Below, one piece after another: positions 41,285 to 49,576 of a stretch of DNA of 64,000 nt. Every line of letters starts with the position of its first letter. The stretch's first letter is position 1. The stretch spans positions 8,706-72,705 of the forward strand of contig CBCTHE010000014.1 of NCBI GenBank assembly GCA_965146665.1, written 5' to 3'. Below the pieces are notes generated by a model that did not search any database, was not told where the DNA came from, and worked only from the letters and a program-made list of their open reading frames with translations. The stretch comes from Ructibacterium sp965146665. Its GTDB lineage: Bacteria > Bacillota > Clostridia > Monoglobales > Monoglobaceae. The translations under genes were made by a program, and so were the position numbers.

Positions 41285-41806
41285 ATGGACATATTTGTGG
41301 AACAACTGGTCAAGAAAAAGCGAACGGGCAAGGATTATCTTCGGATTGCCGCCTGTCTTCTCGGGGCGTTTATCCTGCTGTTTGTGATGGTGCTGGGCAT
41401 GGCGATCAAGGGGGTGGGCTTCATCATCTTTGTGGCCTGCTGTGCGCTGATCTATTTGCTGTATATGCTGATTACGGCCACCAATCTGGAATATGAATAC
41501 TGCTTCACCAACGGCGCCCTGGATGTGGATAAGATCATCAACGTCCGGAGCCGAAAGCGTCTGACCGAGGTGAACGCCCGGAAGATTGAGATGATGGCAA
41601 GCAACCGGAACCGGGAGTATAAGCGGTTTCTGGAGGATCGTAACACCAAGAAGATCTATGCCTGTTCCCATCCTGACGACGAGGGAGTTTTCTTTGTCAC
41701 CTATCAGGATGACGACGGCCGCAAAATGCTGATCTTCAACCCCAACGAAAAAATCAAGGAAGGCTTCCGCCGCTATAACCCGCAGAAGGTGCAGCTGAAT
41801 GATTAA
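41285..41806 (+). CDS. Small membrane protein, DUF6106-like
   Basis: The 173-residue protein has two adjacent membrane segments at about 20-65 (IAACLLGAFILLFVMVLGMAI and IIFVACCALIYLLYMLIT), then a cytoplasmic domain with YCFTNGALDVDKIINVRSRKRL, reminiscent of PH-like membrane-associated domains, and FVTYQDDDGRKMLIFNPNEK. It resembles a short clostridial family of unknown function (DUF6106, from memory). CGGAGGTAAG precedes the ATG. Its last 8 bases overlap the next gene, so it is translationally coupled with the AcpS-NnrD fusion. Confidence 0.65.
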   Translation: MDIFVEQLVKKKRTGKDYLRIAACLLGAFILLFVMVLGMAIKGVGFIIFVACCALIYLLYMLITATNLEYEYCFTNGALDVDKIINVRSRKRLTEVNARKIEMMASNRNREYKRFLEDRNTKKIYACSHPDDEGVFFVTYQDDDGRKMLIFNPNEKIKEGFRRYNPQKVQLND

Positions 41807-43019
41807 GACGGGCGTGGACGCGGTCGAGATCCGGCGTTTTTCGGAGATGGAGAATCTGGAGGCCTTTGTCAAACGGGTCTTTACCAGACAGGAGAGCGCT
41901 TACTTTGCCCAGAAGCGGAACCCATATGAGAGCATTGCCGGGCACTATGCGGCCAAGGAGGCCTTTTCCAAGTATATGGGGACCGGGATGCGCGGCTTTG
42001 GCTGGAAGGACATTGAGATTGTACATGACAGTCTGGGAAAGCCCTGTATCCGGTTTATGGGACATCCGGCACCGGTGGACCTGAGTATTACCCATTCCAA
42101 AACCACCGCTGTTGCAGTGGTCTGCGGCGAGGAAAGCGCTATGGCCGGAGAGCGCGCACAGCAGATCAAGGCCTATCAGGCGCTGCTCCCCAGGCGCCGG
42201 GACGATATGCACAAGGGGGACTGCGGCCGGGTTTTTATTCTGGCCGGTTCACGGGGGATGACCGGCGCGGCCGCCCTTTGCGCCGAGGCGGCGCTGCGGT
42301 GCGGAAGCGGTCTTGTGACCGTGGGAACGCCGGCGTCGGAACAGCCTGTTCTGGCGGTTAAGCTCACCGAGGCAATGACTCTGCCGCTCCCTGAGAAAAA
42401 CGGAATGCTGACGCCCGCAGCCCTCCGTCAGGCGGTGGAGCAGACCGGCCTGAGCGATGCCTGTGTTGTTGGCCCGGGCCTGGGCAGGGCCCCGCTGCTC
42501 TGGCAGATTGCAGAGGGACTTCTGGAAACGGGAAAGTCTGTCCTGCTGGACGCGGATGGTCTAAATGCCCTGGCCGGGCATATAGATATACTACAGCGCG
42601 GTCAAGGCGAGGTAGTGCTTACCCCGCATCCCGGAGAGATGTCCCGTCTCTGCGGACTGACTGTGCCGGAGATCGAATCGGCGCGGGAGCAGGTGGCGGC
42701 CGAATTTGCCAGACGCTGGGGTGTGACCCTGCTGCTCAAGGGAAAGGATACGGTGATCGCTTCGCCGAGAGGGGAGACCCATATCAACCCCACGGGCAAC
42801 AGCGGCATGGCCACCGGCGGCATGGGCGATGTGCTGTCCGGGGTGATTGGCTCGTTCCTGGGGCAGGGCCTTCGCGGATACGAGGCCGCGGTGCTGGGCG
42901 CCTTTCTTCACGGACTGGCCGGGGACCTGGCGGCAAAACGGCTGGGCGAATTCGGCATGATAGCCGGTGATGTGGTAAAACAGCTTCCCCACGCTGTTCG
43001 GAAACTCCAGAATCCTTAA
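41799..43019 (+). CDS. Fusion of holo-ACP synthase (AcpS) and ADP-dependent NAD(P)H-hydrate dehydratase (NnrD)
   Basis: The 406 residues read as two enzymes. Residues 1-120 are AcpS, which moves phosphopantetheine onto acyl carrier protein, with the metal Asp in GVDAVEIRRF and Glu in HYAAKEAFSKYMGTG. Residues about 135-406 are NnrD, which repairs hydrated NAD(P)H, with FILAGSRGMTGAAALCAEAA and the ADP-binding NSGMATGGMGDVLSG. The NnrE epimerase domain usually fused to NnrD is missing. There is no stop codon or frameshift between the halves. acpS and nnr genes are often neighbours in Firmicutes, so fusion by loss of a stop is plausible. Confidence 0.9.
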   Translation: MIKTGVDAVEIRRFSEMENLEAFVKRVFTRQESAYFAQKRNPYESIAGHYAAKEAFSKYMGTGMRGFGWKDIEIVHDSLGKPCIRFMGHPAPVDLSITHSKTTAVAVVCGEESAMAGERAQQIKAYQALLPRRRDDMHKGDCGRVFILAGSRGMTGAAALCAEAALRCGSGLVTVGTPASEQPVLAVKLTEAMTLPLPEKNGMLTPAALRQAVEQTGLSDACVVGPGLGRAPLLWQIAEGLLETGKSVLLDADGLNALAGHIDILQRGQGEVVLTPHPGEMSRLCGLTVPEIESAREQVAAEFARRWGVTLLLKGKDTVIASPRGETHINPTGNSGMATGGMGDVLSGVIGSFLGQGLRGYEAAVLGAFLHGLAGDLAAKRLGEFGMIAGDVVKQLPHAVRKLQNP

Positions 43020-43034
43020 ATTTGGAGGGGTATT

Positions 43035-43640
43035 GTGAAAAAAAGTATTTCGGTTGTATGTGCCGTTATACTGATGATGACCTTCACCGCCTGCGGTAAG
43101 GGCGATGTGAAAACAGAGATCAACAAGCGATATCAGAATCTGGAAAGCTATACCGCGTCGGTCCGGGTGACCGTAACCGGCAACAAGGGTGCGGAGACCT
43201 ATCAGATCTCCCAGAGCTGGCGATCCCCGGAGCAGTACCGGGCCGAGGTGGTCAGCCCTGAGCGCCTGCGCGGGACGGTCAGTGTCATCAATGGCAAGGC
43301 CATGTGGTTCCGGAGTGCGGACGCCCCCGCCATGCAGATGGAGCGGGGAATGGCGGAAAGCCAGACAGACTATCTTTTTCTGCCGGATTTTCTGGCAGAA
43401 TACTATGGACAGGAGCCCCTGCCGGAGCTGGAGGCTAATGAGGAGGGACTGGTGATGCTCAGCGCCGCCCGGCGCGGCAGCAGCCAGTACCGGTTTAATC
43501 AGACCCTCTGGATTGATGCGAAATCGAAGCTCCCCGCGAAGCTTGTGACCTGGGACGCGGACGGCAATGAAATTCTGCGTGTGGAGTATGAGGACTTTGT
43601 GCCCAACGCAAAGCTTGAGGATACGGTATTCCTTCCATAG
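43035..43640 (+). CDS. GerS-like lipoprotein (LolA/LppX fold)
   Basis: The 201-residue exported protein starts at GTG 43035 after GGAGGGG. The signal peptide ends in the lipobox-like FTAC at about residues 17-20, so it should be lipid-anchored. The body matches the LolA-like sheet seen in GerS (NLESYTASVRVTVTGNKG, SWRSPEQYRAEVV, FLPDFLAEYYG, LWIDAKSKLPAKLV). In Clostridioides difficile GerS is needed for spore cortex breakdown and its gene lies beside alr2; here alr follows in the same way. A germination role is inferred from this context and fold, not shown. Confidence 0.75.
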   Translation: MKKSISVVCAVILMMTFTACGKGDVKTEINKRYQNLESYTASVRVTVTGNKGAETYQISQSWRSPEQYRAEVVSPERLRGTVSVINGKAMWFRSADAPAMQMERGMAESQTDYLFLPDFLAEYYGQEPLPELEANEEGLVMLSAARRGSSQYRFNQTLWIDAKSKLPAKLVTWDADGNEILRVEYEDFVPNAKLEDTVFLP

Positions 43641-43680
43641 GCGATGGGCGAATATGGGGCGAGACCCCTTATGACGAAAT

Positions 43681-43710
43681 TGAGATGTCCCCGCCCTTGC
43701 GGGCGGCGGA
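43681..43710. repeat. Short hairpin related to the 25.5- and 34.0-kb elements
   Basis: AGATGTCCCCGCCC at 43683-43696 is followed by TTGC and GGGCGG, forming a hairpin. It shares the AGATGTCCCC lead with 25466 and, in reverse, 34052. It lies between the GerS-like gene and alr. Confidence 0.5.
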
Positions 43711-43800
43711 CGACAGGCCTGGGCATTGGGGAGCGAGACAAAAATTTTGTTACTCGCTCCCATGCCCGCAGTCCTGCGTGAAAAGGAGCAAACAAGCAGT

Positions 43801-45000
43801 ATGAAAGCAGAAAAGCGAGCCTGGGCCGAGATCAGCCTGGATGCAATCGAGAATAACATTCGCCGGATACGGGAATATGTCCGGCCGGAGACAAAAATCC
43901 TGGGTGTGGTCAAGGCGGACGCCTATGGCCATGGCTATCTGGAAGTGGCAAAGACCCTGCTCAGCGGCGGCGCGGACAGCCTTGCGGTGGCCTGTATTGA
44001 CGAGGCGGTCCAGCTTCGGCGGTGCGGCATTGGCTGTCCCATTCTGATCCTGGGGCACACGGCCAACGAATACGCCGGCCAGCTGGTGGATGAGGACATC
44101 ATGCCAAGCTGTTTCAGCTATGAGCTGGCAAGCTGTATCTCCCGGGCCGCCGCCAAGCGGAATAAGCGGGCCAGGATTCATGTGAAGATCGACACGGGCA
44201 TGGGCCGGGTGGGTTTCCGCTATACTGAGGATGAGGCCATCAATCAGGAGACGGTCAACACCATTCTGAAGATGGCGGTGCTCCCGAACCTGGATATTGA
44301 CGGGATATTTACCCACTTTGCCGTTGCGGACGAGGGGGACGACGCGTATACGGAACTTCAGTTCCGGCGGTTCCGGGCGATCTGCGGCCGCCTCAGGGAG
44401 AACGGGCTGGATGTGCCGGTGAAGCACTGCTGCAACAGCGCGGCGCTGATTCGGTTCCCGGAGATGCACATGGACATGGTCCGGCCGGGCATTATTCTCT
44501 ATGGATTAAAGCCTTCGCCCTATGTGGACTGCGGCCGCCTGCACCTTCAGCCGGCCATGCAGTTCAAGGCGCGTATTACCAACCTGAAGGAGGTGGAGGC
44601 CGGGGTCAGCGTGAGCTACGGCCGGAAGTTCCAGACCTCCGGCCCGGCCAAAATCGCGACGGTGCCTGTGGGCTACGCGGACGGGTATTCCCGGATCCTG
44701 TCCCAAAAGGCACAGATGATCGCGGGAGGAAAATTGTGTAATCTTGTCGGAAATATTTGTATGGATCAATGTATGATTGACGTAACTGGTGTCAATAATA
44801 TAGCTATCGGCGACGATGTCATTTTGTTCGGCAAGAGCGATGATATAGAATTACCGGTAGAGAGCCTTGCCGAGAAAATGGGGACGATCAATTATGAAAT
44901 CCTTTGCGTCATCGGCAAGCGGATTCCGCGGGTCTATTTCCGCGGCGGCAAGGTGGAGGAGGTACACAATTACCTGCTTGACCCGCCGGTTTCCGGCTGA
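43801..45000 (+). CDS. alr: Alanine racemase
   Basis: Alr makes D-alanine for peptidoglycan; in spore formers a second copy also removes L-alanine germinant. The 399 residues contain the PLP-lysine motif VVKADAYGHG at about 38-47, the HVKIDTGMGRVGF strand and the catalytic Tyr in VSYGRKFQ (about residue 270). The start is ATG 43801; AAGGAG lies about 12 bases before it, a little far, and the longer frame has no better site. Downstream there is mazF, the common alr-mazEF order of Firmicutes, but without the antitoxin. Confidence 0.96.
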   Translation: MKAEKRAWAEISLDAIENNIRRIREYVRPETKILGVVKADAYGHGYLEVAKTLLSGGADSLAVACIDEAVQLRRCGIGCPILILGHTANEYAGQLVDEDIMPSCFSYELASCISRAAAKRNKRARIHVKIDTGMGRVGFRYTEDEAINQETVNTILKMAVLPNLDIDGIFTHFAVADEGDDAYTELQFRRFRAICGRLRENGLDVPVKHCCNSAALIRFPEMHMDMVRPGIILYGLKPSPYVDCGRLHLQPAMQFKARITNLKEVEAGVSVSYGRKFQTSGPAKIATVPVGYADGYSRILSQKAQMIAGGKLCNLVGNICMDQCMIDVTGVNNIAIGDDVILFGKSDDIELPVESLAEKMGTINYEILCVIGKRIPRVYFRGGKVEEVHNYLLDPPVSG

Positions 45001-45318
45001 TTCATACGAATAAAGTACATAAACTTACAATCGTTCGCCGCAGGGTAGTCCAAAGATTATGTACCAAAATCAGTCAAGCCGCATAGAATGCTAGTGAGGA
45101 AAAGGATGCTTTAACAAAAGACCCTGGAACAGTCCGTGGGACCGAGGCGGCGGCCGAGGTTTTTCAGGAGCGGGGAGGAGCCGCACAGAGCGCGGGGAAT
45201 GGAGCGGTTGGCCGGCCCGGGTGCAAAGAGCTGTGCTCCGATGGTTTCGGGTGTTAAAGCCGGGTGTGGAAGCGACGCCCGTTCACATCTGAATCTGAAC
45301 TTGCGGAGCGTGAATGTT
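45001..45318. other. Gap between alr and mazF with no antitoxin gene
   Basis: In most Firmicutes a short antitoxin gene (ndoAI/mazE) lies here. I saw no RHH-like or AbrB-like open frame on the plus strand. The second half is purine- and GC-rich and may fold, but no tRNA, riboswitch core or clear promoter was recognised. Confidence 0.55.
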
Positions 45319-45663
45319 TTGGTAGTAAAAAGAGGAGATATTTATTATGCGGATTTAAGCCCCGTTGTGGGCTCGGAACAGGGCGGCGTCCGGCCCGTTC
45401 TGATTATTCAGAACGACATCGGCAACCGCTACAGTCCTACGGTGATCGCCACGGCGATCACATCACAGATCAACAAGGCAAAAATGCCGACCCACATTGA
45501 AATTGACGCCGGAGGCTTTGGCCTTTCGCGGGATTCCGTGGTGCTGGCAGAGCAGATCAGAACAATCGATAAACGCCGTCTGAAGGAGAAGATCGGACAC
45601 CTGGATGAAAATTTAATGGACAAGGTCAACGAGGCTTTGGAAATTTCCTTTGGCCTGACCTGA
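45319..45663 (+). CDS. mazF: MazF/PemK-family mRNA endoribonuclease toxin
   Basis: The 114-residue protein matches NdoA (EndoA/MazF) of Bacillus: VKRGDIYYADLSPVVGSEQGG at the N-terminus, RPVLIIQNDIGNRYSPTVI, then PTHIEID and DSVVLAEQIRTIDKRRL. These toxins cut single-stranded RNA at short sites such as UACAU and are held by an antitoxin. The start is TTG at 45319, chosen by family alignment and a GGAG about 10 bases upstream; GTG at 45310 is an alternative. No antitoxin gene is next to it, so the partner is either elsewhere or lost. Confidence 0.92.
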   Translation: MVVKRGDIYYADLSPVVGSEQGGVRPVLIIQNDIGNRYSPTVIATAITSQINKAKMPTHIEIDAGGFGLSRDSVVLAEQIRTIDKRRLKEKIGHLDENLMDKVNEALEISFGLT

Positions 45664-45740
45664 GGCCGTTCCCGTTTGCGGACCGGCATATTCTGAAACG
45701 TGATAAAACCCAGCGCTGCAGAGCGGAAAGGATGAGAAGC

Positions 45741-46220
45741 ATGAAGAATAAAAGCGGATTCGCAAAGATGGGGATTGCCCTCGGTGTTTGTCTGGCGGTC
45801 ATCGGCGGTACGGCGGTTTTTTCCGAGCCGGGCGGCACAGACGATCCGGTTGTCACCAAAAGCTATATAGTGGACAAGGTTATTCCGGATATCAAGGCGT
45901 ATATTGACGAACGGTTCGGCATTGCCGCATCAGAGGGCGTGGTCACGGCCCGGCCGGACAGCTTCACTGTGGTCAATGTCTCCGCCGGAAAGCAGGTTAT
46001 CTGCGAAGCGGGGACGGAGCTGATTCTGCGAATGGGCAAGGGGACCATCATTGCCACCGCCAAGGGCGGCCTTGCGGACACCACCATCGGCTATGATCTG
46101 CCGAACGGCTATGAAATGCCGTCCAATCACCAGCTTATTGTTCCGGTGGCAGACGGCCGGGGCTTTCAGGCGGAGACAGATGTGATCGTCATGGTCAAGG
46201 GTGGCTATACCGTAAAATAG
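45741..46220 (+). CDS. Exported protein of unknown function
   Basis: The 159-residue protein has an N-terminal signal or anchor (FAKMGIALGVCLAVIGGTAVF), a short linker with DPVVTKSYIVDKVIPDIKAYID, and a compact beta-rich domain (FTVVNVSAGKQVICEAGTELIL, KGGLADTTIGYDL, LIVPVADGRGFQAETDVIVMVKGGY). Similar small secreted proteins occur in many Firmicutes, but I do not know a function. The ATG at 45741, 9 bases after AAAGGA, is preferred to that at 45732. It is followed by the thiamine operon promoter. Confidence 0.6.
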   Translation: MKNKSGFAKMGIALGVCLAVIGGTAVFSEPGGTDDPVVTKSYIVDKVIPDIKAYIDERFGIAASEGVVTARPDSFTVVNVSAGKQVICEAGTELILRMGKGTIIATAKGGLADTTIGYDLPNGYEMPSNHQLIVPVADGRGFQAETDVIVMVKGGYTVK

Positions 46221-46269
46221 CGTCTGGTCTGGGAATGCGTTGTATTTCGGGCCGGTGCGGAAAAAATGC

Positions 46270-46298
46270 TTGCTTTTTTCCGTGCGTTGGCGTATAAT
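46270..46298 (+). promoter_or_regulatory. Thiamine operon promoter
   Basis: TTGCTT and TATAAT are separated by 17 bp, immediately before the TPP riboswitch. Confidence 0.85.
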
Positions 46299-46318
46299 AT
46301 AGGGCAAGCAGAAAAGAA

Positions 46319-46404
46319 AAATGCTGGGGGGACCATTTGGTTGAGAAGGCGGGAGCCTGACCCTTTGAACCTGATTCGGCTGATACCGACGTAGGAAAGC
46401 ATCT
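46319..46404 (+). promoter_or_regulatory. TPP (thiamine pyrophosphate) riboswitch
   Basis: The THI-box core is present: GGTTGAGAAGGC (the common CTGAGA varies to TTGAGA), ACCCTTTGAACCTGATTCGG and GATACCGACGTAGGAAAGC. The ends pair as ATGCT / AGCAT. A downstream terminator indicates transcriptional control: thiamine pyrophosphate binding should stop the thi operon. Confidence 0.95.
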
Positions 46405-46418
46405 CAATGGAATTTACA

Positions 46419-46457
46419 GGGCTTATCTTCGTCAATCTGCGGAGATAGGCCCTTTTT
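46419..46457 (+). terminator. Riboswitch-controlled terminator before thiC
   Basis: The GGGCTTATCT / AGATAGGCCC stem, with one G-T pair, is followed by TTTTT, 15 bases after the riboswitch. Confidence 0.9.
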
Positions 46458-46556
46458 CCATCATGGAACCGGAAACACTCTGCGCGGCTGTTTGCGGGGA
46501 AGGACCCGGCCGCAGCGCGCCGTACTGCCCGGTGAGAAACAAGGAGGATACATAGG

Positions 46557-47852
46557 ATGTATACAACACAGATGGAGGCGGCCAGACAGGGGTTTGTGAC
46601 CCCGGAGATGGAGATTGTGGCCGCCAAGGAAAACATGGATGTCAATGTGCTTTTGGACAGGGTTGCCCGGGGCGTGGTCTGCATTCCGGCCAACAAAAAC
46701 CACAGCGCCCTGAGCCCGGAGGGAATTGGCGAGGGGCTGAAAACCAAGATCAACGTGAATCTGGGCATTTCCCGGGACTGCGCGGATGTGGAGCGGGAGC
46801 TGGACAAGGTCCGCACCGCTTTGAAAATGAAGGCGGAGGCCATCATGGACCTGTCCAACTATGGCAAGACCCGGGAAATGCGGGGCAGAATCCTGGAGAT
46901 TTCTACGGCCATGCTTGGCACGGTTCCGGTCTATGATGCCATCGGCTACTGTGAAAAAAAGCTCAAGGATATCACCAAGGATGACTTTATGCGGGTGGTC
47001 CGCCAGCACGCGGAGGACGGAGTGGACTTCATGACCATTCACGCGGGGATCAACCGTGCCACTGCGGAGAGGGTCAAGGCCAATCCCCGGCGGATGAACC
47101 TTGTCTCCCGGGGCGGCGCCCTGCTCTTTGCCTGGATGGAGATGACGGGAAATGAGAATCCCTTTTATGAATACTACGACGAGGTTATGGACATCTTTGC
47201 GGAATATGACGTGACCATCAGTCTGGGCGACGCGTGCAGGCCCGGATGTATTGACGACGCCACGGACCCGGCCCAGGTGTCAGAGCTGATCGTGCTGGGC
47301 GAGCTCACCCGGCGCGCCTGGGAAAAGAATGTACAGGTGATGGTGGAGGGGCCGGGGCATATGGCCCTCAACGAGATCGCGGCCAATATGACCATGCAGA
47401 AGCGGCTGTGCCACGGCGCGCCTTTTTATGTCCTGGGTCCGCTGGTCACCGACGTGGCACCGGGCTATGACCACATAACGAGCGCCATCGGCGGCGCTGT
47501 GGCCGCGGCCAGCGGGGCGGATTTCCTCTGCTATGTCACGCCGGCGGAGCATCTCTGTCTGCCGGATCTGGACGATATGCGGGAGGGCATCATCGCCTCA
47601 AAAATCGCGGCCCATGCGGCGGACATTGCCAAGGGCATTCCCGGCGCGAGGGATTGGGACAATGCCATGAGCGACGCCCGGAAGGAGCTGGACTGGGAAA
47701 AGATGTTCGAGCTTGCGCTGGACCCGGAAAAGCCCAGACGGTACCGGGACGGCTCCAAACCGCGGGAGGAGAATACCTGTACCATGTGCGGAGAGCAGTG
47801 CGCGGTCAGAAATATGAACCGGATTCTCGGCGGCGAGGAAGTCACAATTTAA
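46557..47852 (+). CDS. thiC: Phosphomethylpyrimidine synthase ThiC
   Basis: ThiC is a radical-SAM enzyme that rearranges aminoimidazole ribotide into the thiamine pyrimidine (HMP-P). The 431 residues are the short clostridial form, lacking the N-terminal extension of E. coli ThiC. Landmarks are VDFMTIHAGI, SRGGALLFAWM, SLGDACRPGC, VEGPGHMALNEI and GPLVTDVAPGYDHI. The C-terminal cluster motif reads CTMCGEQC, with Cys spacing CX2CX3C. AAGGAGG lies 10 bases before the ATG. It is the first gene of the riboswitch-controlled operon. Confidence 0.97.
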   Translation: MYTTQMEAARQGFVTPEMEIVAAKENMDVNVLLDRVARGVVCIPANKNHSALSPEGIGEGLKTKINVNLGISRDCADVERELDKVRTALKMKAEAIMDLSNYGKTREMRGRILEISTAMLGTVPVYDAIGYCEKKLKDITKDDFMRVVRQHAEDGVDFMTIHAGINRATAERVKANPRRMNLVSRGGALLFAWMEMTGNENPFYEYYDEVMDIFAEYDVTISLGDACRPGCIDDATDPAQVSELIVLGELTRRAWEKNVQVMVEGPGHMALNEIAANMTMQKRLCHGAPFYVLGPLVTDVAPGYDHITSAIGGAVAAASGADFLCYVTPAEHLCLPDLDDMREGIIASKIAAHAADIAKGIPGARDWDNAMSDARKELDWEKMFELALDPEKPRRYRDGSKPREENTCTMCGEQCAVRNMNRILGGEEVTI

Positions 47853-47922
47853 TGGAAAGAGGGTATGGCGCTCCGCGGTTCCTGCGGTTTGCCGTGCCCT
47901 CCTTTGCAAAGGAGCGTATTGT

Positions 47923-48720
47923 ATGAAAAAACTTTTGACCATTGCGGGTTCGGACAGCATCGGCGGTGCCGGGATTCAGGCGGATATCAAAACCTTTTCC
48001 GCCCTGGGATGCTATGCCATGAGTGTGGTCACAGCGGTGACCGCCCAGAACACAGCGGCGGTGCTGGACGCCCAGGATATCCGGCCCGATATTATCGAAA
48101 AACAGCTGGACGCGGTTTTTACGGATGTGCCCCCGGACGGGGTCAAGGTGGGCATGGTCTCCGTGCCGGAGACCATTGAGGTCATTGCCGCGGCGCTGGA
48201 GCGTTACCGGCCCGGCGTGACGGTGATTGACCCGGTTATGGTGTCAAAGAGCGGCTTTCACCTGCTCCGGCCCGAGGCAGTGGATTCCCTGCGCGTCCGT
48301 CTTCTGCCCCTGGCGGGCATGATCACCCCGAACATTCCGGAGGCGGAGCTTCTGTGCGGAATGGAGATCCGGTCCCATGAGGATATGGAAGAGGCGGCGC
48401 GGAAACTTCGCGGCATGGGCGCCGGGACGGTGCTGGTCAAAGGCGGGCATCTGGATGGAGATGCGGATGATTTGGTTTTCGACGGAACGGAAATGACCTG
48501 GCTTCCGGGGAAGCGGATTCAGACCCAAAATACCCATGGCACCGGCTGTACCATATCCTCGGCCATTGCGGCGTATATGGCCCGGGGCGAGCGCCCGGCG
48601 GAGGCGGTCCGGCTGGCAAAGGCGTATGTCACGGGCGCCATTGCCAATGCCATTGAAATGGGAAGCGGCTGCGGACCGACCCACCATTTTTATCAGCTTT
48701 GGAACCAGGAACAGGAGTGA
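47923..48720 (+). CDS. thiD: Hydroxymethylpyrimidine/phosphomethylpyrimidine kinase
   Basis: ThiD phosphorylates HMP and HMP-P to HMP-PP. The 265-residue ribokinase-fold protein starts KKLLTIAGSDSIGGAGIQADIKTF and has DPVMVSKSGFHLL and the catalytic anion hole near TQNTHGTGCTISSAIAAY. AAAGGAG precedes the ATG. It lies 70 bases after thiC and directly abuts thiM. Confidence 0.96.
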   Translation: MKKLLTIAGSDSIGGAGIQADIKTFSALGCYAMSVVTAVTAQNTAAVLDAQDIRPDIIEKQLDAVFTDVPPDGVKVGMVSVPETIEVIAAALERYRPGVTVIDPVMVSKSGFHLLRPEAVDSLRVRLLPLAGMITPNIPEAELLCGMEIRSHEDMEEAARKLRGMGAGTVLVKGGHLDGDADDLVFDGTEMTWLPGKRIQTQNTHGTGCTISSAIAAYMARGERPAEAVRLAKAYVTGAIANAIEMGSGCGPTHHFYQLWNQEQE

Positions 48721-48742
48721 TATGATGAAACAGGAGAGAAAT

Positions 48743-49576
48743 ATGGAAATGACAGGCCGGGCGGCGGACACGCTCCGGCGGCTTCGGGCGGAAAAGCCGC
48801 TGGTGGACTGCATCACCAACCGGGTTACCATCAACGACTGCGCAAACATTCTGCTGGCCGCGGGCGGATCTCCGATTATGGCGGAGGACGAGCGGGAGAT
48901 TGAGGATATTGTGCGCATATCACAGGGGCTGGTCCTGAATCTGGGAATTCTGAGCCAGAAGGTGACCGCCTCCATGATAACGGCGGGGAAGGCGGCGAAA
49001 GCCCTTGGAATCCCCGTGGTTTTTGACCCGGTGGGCGCGGGGGCCTCCGGGCTCCGGGACCGCCTGGCCCGGATGATCCTGCGGGAGGTACAGCCGGATG
49101 TGATCCGGGGTAATTTTTCGGAAATAAAATCCCTTTCCGGCACGGCGGTCCAAAGCCGCGGCGTGGATGCCTCTGCGGCGGACGCCGTCACAGAGGAAAA
49201 TCTGGACGCCTGCGGGGAGCTGGTTCGAGGGCTGGCAGAGCAATGCGGGTGCGTGGTCTGTGCCACCGGGGCCATAGATGCGGTCTCTGACGGCACAGAG
49301 GTGTTCTATGTGAAAAACGGCGACCCCATGCTCTGCGATGTCACCGGAACCGGGTGTATGTGCTCGGCGCTGACCGGTGCGGCCTGTGCTGCCGGCGGCG
49401 CGCTGGCGGGCGCGCTGGCGGCTGTGGTCCTGCTGGGGCTGGCCGGTGAATACGCGGCGGAGGAATGCCGGCGCGCTGGCGCAGGTATCGGCACCTTCCG
49501 GGTGAAGCTCATGGACGCGGTCTATGCCATCCGTGAAAGAGACATTTTGGAGAGAGGAGCGGTATATGATGCATAA
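48743..49576 (+). CDS. thiM: Hydroxyethylthiazole kinase
   Basis: ThiM phosphorylates salvaged hydroxyethylthiazole. The 277 residues include PLVDCITNRVTINDCANILLA at the N-terminus, VVFDPVGAGASGLR, and the C-terminal DVTGTGCMCSALTGA with the catalytic Cys. The start at 48743 has CAGGAGAG 6 bases before it and aligns with relatives; ATG 48722 or 48725, also with a site, would add 6-7 residues. No thiazole synthesis genes (thiG, thiH, thiS) occur in the operon, so the thiazole half may rely on salvage or on genes elsewhere. Confidence 0.95.
   Translation: MEMTGRAADTLRRLRAEKPLVDCITNRVTINDCANILLAAGGSPIMAEDEREIEDIVRISQGLVLNLGILSQKVTASMITAGKAAKALGIPVVFDPVGAGASGLRDRLARMILREVQPDVIRGNFSEIKSLSGTAVQSRGVDASAADAVTEENLDACGELVRGLAEQCGCVVCATGAIDAVSDGTEVFYVKNGDPMLCDVTGTGCMCSALTGAACAAGGALAGALAAVVLLGLAGEYAAEECRRAGAGIGTFRVKLMDAVYAIRERDILERGAVYDA

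Noticed and set aside
45136..45318. An N-terminal extension of MazF by 61 residues
   Set aside because: The stretch is Arg/Gly-rich, has no binding site, and known MazF proteins begin at the VVKRGDIYYAD segment.
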